From positions 10,838,708-10,902,707 of the forward strand of contig CM033391.1 in the NCBI GenBank assembly GCA_019426215.1: a DNA stretch of 64,000 nucleotides, read 5' to 3'. Position 1 is the first letter of the stretch; each line of letters begins with the position of its first letter. Below the pieces are notes generated by a model. That model was not told where the DNA came from and did not search any database. It saw only the letters and a program-made list of their open reading frames with translations. The stretch is from Buddleja alternifolia. Lineage: Eukaryota > Streptophyta > Magnoliopsida > Lamiales > Scrophulariaceae. Made by a program: the position numbers and the translations under genes. This document shows positions 60,122 through 64,000 of the stretch, one piece after another.

Positions 60122-60756
60122 TTTCGCGTACAAAGGGGAACGGGGACAACAATGGCAAATGGAAACAAACCCAAAGCTTGTACAAAATAAAACAACAAAA
60201 CAACACACAACAAACAAATAAAAGAAGAAGAAGAAAATGAGACGCAATACCTAGAAAAGAGGCAATGAACATGGAGGAAATGGCTGGCGAGAGAAGGTGA
60301 ACGAAGAATTGAAGGATTCTGATTTTAAGCAACGAAGCACAAACAATGGAAGGAAATAAAATCTCAAGATTTTGGTAAGTTATTTTTTGAAATTTGATTT
60401 TTCAAAAATAAACCAAAAATAATTAAGGATAAAGCGGGCTTCAACCCGAACCGTACTCATGGACGAAGATTGACGATTGCCAGGGCACGAAGATGGCGGC
60501 CTCAACTGCAAAAACAATGAGTGGCGCGACTTTTCAGGAGGTAACTCCATAACTACAAGCATGGGGAAATGTAACCGTCACGTCAGGTTTAGGGTTTGTC
60601 TGGAAAACTCACCTGAGGAGAATTCCTTACCTGGAAAGAAGCTTCAACAATCTTTACCTGCGCAGCTTAAGGGTACTCTCAGATCGGCCCAAAGATTTGC
60701 CTTTTCTCAACTCTCGCAGCTTGACTACGTCAAACTGCAGAGTTGGGGGAGACTAT
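60122..60756. other. Region upstream of the antisense gene and gypsy polypurine tract
   Basis: This should contain the 5' UTR and promoter of the antisense gene (minus strand) and the end of the plus-strand 3' UTR. The purine-rich tract GTTGGGGGAGACTA ends next to the 3' LTR at 60,756. No gene is supported here. Confidence 0.6.
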
Positions 60757-61307
60757 TGATGTGGGTCGAAATAAGTTCTTAGACCAAGCTGGTAGTCCAA
60801 CACGATTAGGGGCCCAAGCCCAATAGCATCACGGACTCAGATCCCCTTTAAAAGATATCATGGTCAGGTCTGTCCAACTGGAGGTTCGCCCGGTCCTGAC
60901 CTGTAGAGGTAGAGCATTCTATATAAGGCAAGTCTGGAGCAAGATCAGACAAGAATCAATCAGGAGATGTACTTACCATATCCGGACCTGCAGAGATCAT
61001 GCCGACTGACTTGCCAATTATACCATTAAAGATATAGCCCAAGATGGAAGGATCATGATTTATTCTACTTTCCAATGTACATTTAGGAATAGTTGACTTA
61101 CCTTTTTATCCACTCCATCATAAACTTGTATATATATCAACTTCAAACGCTAATGAAAGGATCGACTTTTTTACCCTGTGGACGTAGGTCATATTTTGGC
61201 CGAACCACGTATATCTTGTGTCATTTTTACTATTATTTCCATGATTTATACTATATTATTATATAATATATCGCATATTATCATTGGTGTGCTTCCCACA
61301 CACATCA
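60757..61307 (+). repeat. 3' LTR of the gypsy element (551 bp)
   Basis: It begins TGATGTGGGTCG after a purine tract and ends CCCACACACATCA; the termini form an imperfect inverted repeat. It is the only full-length LTR of this element. Confidence 0.9.

Positions 61308-61334
<27 letters not shown>
61308..61334. repeat. (TA)n microsatellite
   Basis: TA run directly after the gypsy element; it belongs to the copia LTR. Confidence 0.95.
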
Positions 61335-61338
<4 letters not shown>

Positions 61339-61826
61339 TTGAATTAATTAATTCACTCTACACAAGTTTATGAACGTGTGTTTTCTCCTCTCTCTTTTTC
61401 TCTCCATCTCTTTTATAGTTTCTTCTAACTCATGAGTTGAGTATGAAGAATTAAGAGAAATAATTCTTACTCTTTATTTCTATAAGCCAAAAGTTCGAAT
61501 CGTTTTTAGCAAGCACTGATAAAACGAATCGAGGGTACGAACTAAGTTGTGGATACACCATAGAGAAGCAACATTTGTGGTGTTGGAGCAAACCACTTTG
61601 AGGGAATCATTTGGGAAAGATCCGTTCGAGGGATATGAAATCACAAAGAAATTGTTACTGAAATTTCGTCAACGAGGTAAATGCTAGAAAACACCCTTTG
61701 TATGTTTTCGTTAATCCAATTGTACCATGTCAACCTAGCCCTAATTTGGGGATGCTTCGCGTTAAATTTTAAATTACATGCTTCGCTGTGACCAGCATCC
61801 TCGGGGTTGCACCACCGATCCCAACA

Positions 61827-63458
61827 GTAGCCCATTTACAGAGAGGTGTTGCTAAATCTAGATACAGAGTTGGAGAATTTTGTAGCTATATATCAAAGTT
61901 TGAAGCTACGCAATGGTGACTGAAAATTTATTGCAAACATATAAACGTTTTCATCACCATGGTGATGGAGTATTAATTGTTAATATAAACACAAAATTTT
62001 TGTAGCAATTTCATTAGAGATTAAAAAAATTAGATATTTTCACTTCGTAGGAATTTCATTAGAGATTAGAAACATTTTAATATTTATTATATCTAACAAG
62101 CTTCCTCACATGGTGATGAAGGGAGTTATGAGATTTGAAATCAGGACCTACTGTTTGTTATATTTTAGAAAAGCTTAATCTATCAGAGAAGAGAAATATA
62201 TAGTATTTAGGGTAAATTACTTAAAATCCCTAAAAATAAATTTTTATATCCATAAAACCCATGAAAACATTTTTCAATCCAAAAATCTCATTCCACCAAC
62301 TTTTCATTCCAAAAAGGCCTAGGACTTAAGGTTAATAAATTTATGGACTTAATTGTCGTTAGCCTTCTAGACTAAAAATTAAATCAATTGTAGTTTTGTA
62401 TGGAGATTTATTTATTTAGAAATTTTATATTAATAATTGACTAAATATAAATTTTAAATTTTTCAGATTTTTACTCTTCTTTAAAAAAAATTAAAAAATA
62501 TTTTTAGATAATTACCATAGTAAAATAAAAAAATTATAATTTTTTTTAAAACATTCAATACTAAAAAGAAAAATATGAATTATTCAATTTATCAATTTTA
62601 ATCGATAAAAAAGATAAATTAATCAATTTTTTAATTTAATGAATGAAGGGTAGTTTAGTAAAAAAAGTTCTTAATCTTAACTTTTTGGTTTTTTTGAATG
62701 AAAAGTTTGTAGAGTGGGTTTTGAGATTGAAAAATATTATCATGGGTTTTTTGGATATAAAAATTTATTTTAGGGGGTTTTTAGTAATTTTCCCTAGTAT
62801 TTATCATCTTTAACAATCATTATTGCTGCAGAAGTTCAATAGCAAGTCTCATCTCATAGCTACGAACATTGTGTAGCGATTCTCGTCATCATGGTAACAA
62901 AATTTCATTAGCAATTAATTTTATCACCAAGGGTTACGAAAATTCTGCAACAATTCATCAAAGAAATTCTATAGCAATTTTTGAAGTGAAATGATGTATG
63001 GCCCATAGCTACATTAGTAACAAAATAATTATATTCAACAAGATGTCCGTAAAAATAAGTGGCAATTCCCGTAGTCATGGCGATGAATTTGCATAAGTCT
63101 TTTATACAAAATAAATAGTTATTTCATTGCACAAGCAATAAAAATTCATTTGAGGTGGGTACAACATAAACTACGAGATTAAATTCCTAGCAAGTATCAT
63201 TGTTATTCAGTAGTTAAGATATTTTATTTATTTTTCTAAAGCAAAATATGTAGCAAATCAGTTGCACAAGCACGGCCACCCGTAATGGATGTGGATTCTG
63301 TTGCAAATTTCTAGCTATTTCGTCGCTAAAATATTTTAATTTTTCACTTATTTTAAGATGAATTTTACTACGAAATATCCATCGTTATTTAATCATAATA
63401 ACCACGAAATCTATTTCATAGCAATTTTGTAGCAGATGACTTGTTTTTTATTGTAAAA
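61827..63458 (+). other. Probable CACTA 3' non-coding and subterminal region
   Basis: The sequence after the copia LTR starts with an acceptor-like ATTTACAG followed by a short coding-like stretch. It then becomes repetitive non-coding DNA with many copies of short words (AGCAATTT, TAGCTAC, TTTCATTAG, CATCACCATGG). It ends ATGACTTGTTTTTTATTGT. This pattern fits the 3' subterminal repeats of CACTA elements. A MITE is inserted at 62,210-62,794. Confidence 0.5.
62210..62794. mobile_element. Mutator-type MITE (585 bp) with exact 9-bp target duplication
   Basis: Inverted ends of about 115 bp begin GGGTAAATTACTTAAAA and, reversed, GGGAAAATTACTAAAAA, sharing the inner words AAATTTTTATATCCA and AACCCATGA. 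TAGTATTTA flanks both sides (62,201-62,209 and 62,795-62,803). The centre is AT-rich and non-coding. It sits inside the CACTA 3' region. Confidence 0.9.
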
Positions 63459-64000
63459 TTAAGCAAGAACCTACCTATATGAAATTTACAGGCTTGAGCT
63501 TCAGCTCAACAAGAACTATTCTAGAGATTCGAGCTCATACTCTAGCTCGACATATGTTATTCCATTATCTAATTGTAATACATCTTTTATTTTGATAAAT
63601 ATAAACTAAATTCTAAATAAGGAAAACTACAAATTTAGTCCTATAGAATTTGCACCTTTACAATTTCAATTTCATTGTTTGCAAGCTTGCAAAATTAGTC
63701 ATAAAATGTATTCTTTTGCAGTTTTAGTCTCTATCGTTAAAAACGGACAGAAACCGTTAGTTTGGTCATGTGCAACGGACGTGATCAGTAATAAACTTAA
63801 AGTCATGTGCATTCCACACATGAAATTCCATCCTATGAGATTAATTCTTATAAATAATGAGACTAAAATTACAAAATGTTTAATATACGAGACTACTATT
63901 GCAATTCATCCTTCTCAATATTAAAAGCTCATGAACAAAAAAAATGGAGCTTGAACTTGGTTCCATAGGCATACAGAGCTCGACAAAGCACTCAGTGCAT
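63459..64000. other. Flanking DNA at the right edge
   Basis: AT-rich sequence with no supported gene. Words such as AAATTTAGTCCTATAG near 63,633 and the Mutator-like style of the region hint at another TIR element that may extend past the edge; not resolved. Confidence 0.4.

Larger units (their letters stand above)
48719..61307 (+). mobile_element. Tat-type Ty3/gypsy element with truncated 5' LTR and antisense gene
   Basis: Ends are TGATGTGGGTCG (48,719) and CCCACACACATCA (61,307), with ATATA on both sides. Order is gag, protease, reverse transcriptase, RNase H, a second RNase H, integrase: gypsy order plus the duplicated RNase H known from the Tat/Ogre/Retand lineage. After integrase comes a 6-kb 3' region with tandem hairpins and an antisense reading frame. 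The 5' LTR keeps only its first 331 bp and is joined to DNA just before gag, removing the rest of the LTR and the primer-binding site. All genes carry stops or frameshifts. Confidence 0.9.
46652..61826 (+). repeat. 3' LTR of the right copia arm, interrupted by a MITE and a gypsy element
   Basis: LTR sequence occupies 46,652-48,195, 48,582-48,718 and 61,308-61,826, about 2.2 kb when the inserts are left out, close to the 2,161 bp of the left LTR. It begins TGATAGTGTTG after a purine tract and ends GATCCCAACA. No primer-binding site follows, so it is a 3' LTR. It is the inverse of the copy at 23,042-25,202. Confidence 0.78.
18969..63458 (+). mobile_element. Decayed CACTA (En/Spm) transposon hosting the nested LTR elements
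   Basis: Transposase remnants at 19,008-22,570 and a second-gene exon at 22,779-22,977 are followed by 38.8 kb of foreign LTR-element DNA (23,042-61,826). Beyond that, 61,827-63,458 is non-coding sequence full of short words of the AGCAATTT / GTAGC / TTTCGT kind, typical of CACTA subterminal regions. It ends in ATGACTTGTTTTTTATTGT, similar to a CACTA 3' terminus but lacking the final GTG. The 5' terminus is not identified, so the start given is only the first recognised coding sequence. That the two flanks form one element is an inference. Confidence 0.5.

Noticed and set aside
23042..61826. One giant LTR retrotransposon bounded by the two related LTRs
   Set aside because: The LTRs are inverted relative to each other, both are 3' LTRs by their purine tracts, and the flanks share no target duplication.
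1..64000. Prokaryotic-type defence system, operon or other gene system
   Set aside because: Spliced host gene, plant transposon families and AT-rich intergenic DNA show nuclear plant sequence; nothing resembling such a system was found.

Overview
The window is nuclear DNA of a flowering plant, most likely a eudicot; I cannot name the species. Evidence: a spliced host gene (Nudix hydrolase 9 family, minus strand) with GT-AG introns, plus plant-typical transposable elements (Ty1/copia including a Sirevirus, Ty3/gypsy of the Tat type, CACTA, Mutator-type MITEs, SINE/LINE-like inserts). No prokaryotic operon, CRISPR array, tRNA gene or functional rRNA gene was seen. About 85-90% of the window is mobile-element sequence.

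Layout. 1-10,636: a NUDT9-like gene on the minus strand (eight exons visible, 5,824-10,534; the last exon or exons lie left of the window). Its last visible intron is split by a 5.6 kb Ty1/copia element (222-5,778) whose two 190-bp LTRs read as identical, so the insertion is recent. That copia is itself broken by a 364-bp insert in reverse transcriptase. 10,637-12,047: a Mutator-type long-TIR element only about 100 bp upstream of the NUDT9 start codon; it carries a gene fragment resembling the tail of plant GRF zinc-finger proteins and has a SINE in its left TIR. 12-19 kb: AT-rich intergenic DNA with a polyA-ended LINE-like insert (17-bp target duplication), a MITE inside that insert, and a second, 971-bp MITE.

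19-63.5 kb: a deeply nested cluster. The outer layer is a decayed CACTA element (transposase fragments 19.0-22.6 kb, probable 3' end near 63,458). In it lie two ends of one copia family in inverted orientation (23,042-26,489 minus; 45,291-61,826 plus). An 18-kb Sirevirus (26,490-44,525, 5-bp target duplication ACACT) sits between them; it has gag, pol and a long degenerate envelope-like third reading region, and is interrupted by a 1.57-kb solo LTR and by an antisense piece of another copia pol gene. The right copia LTR contains a MITE (48,196-48,581) and a 12.6-kb Tat-type gypsy element (48,719-61,307).

The gypsy element is the most unusual part. It has a 5' LTR truncated up against gag, two RNase H domains, an intron-like 125-bp interruption in integrase whose exact removal restores the frame, a 3' region with a 5S-rRNA-derived segment and an array of eight short hairpins whose arms change in a compensatory way, and a large antisense reading frame of the plant 'gypsy-type transposon' family. 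All element genes carry stops or frameshifts; NUDT9 is the only host gene that still looks functional. Boundaries and domains were read by eye; species, expression and age were not measured.
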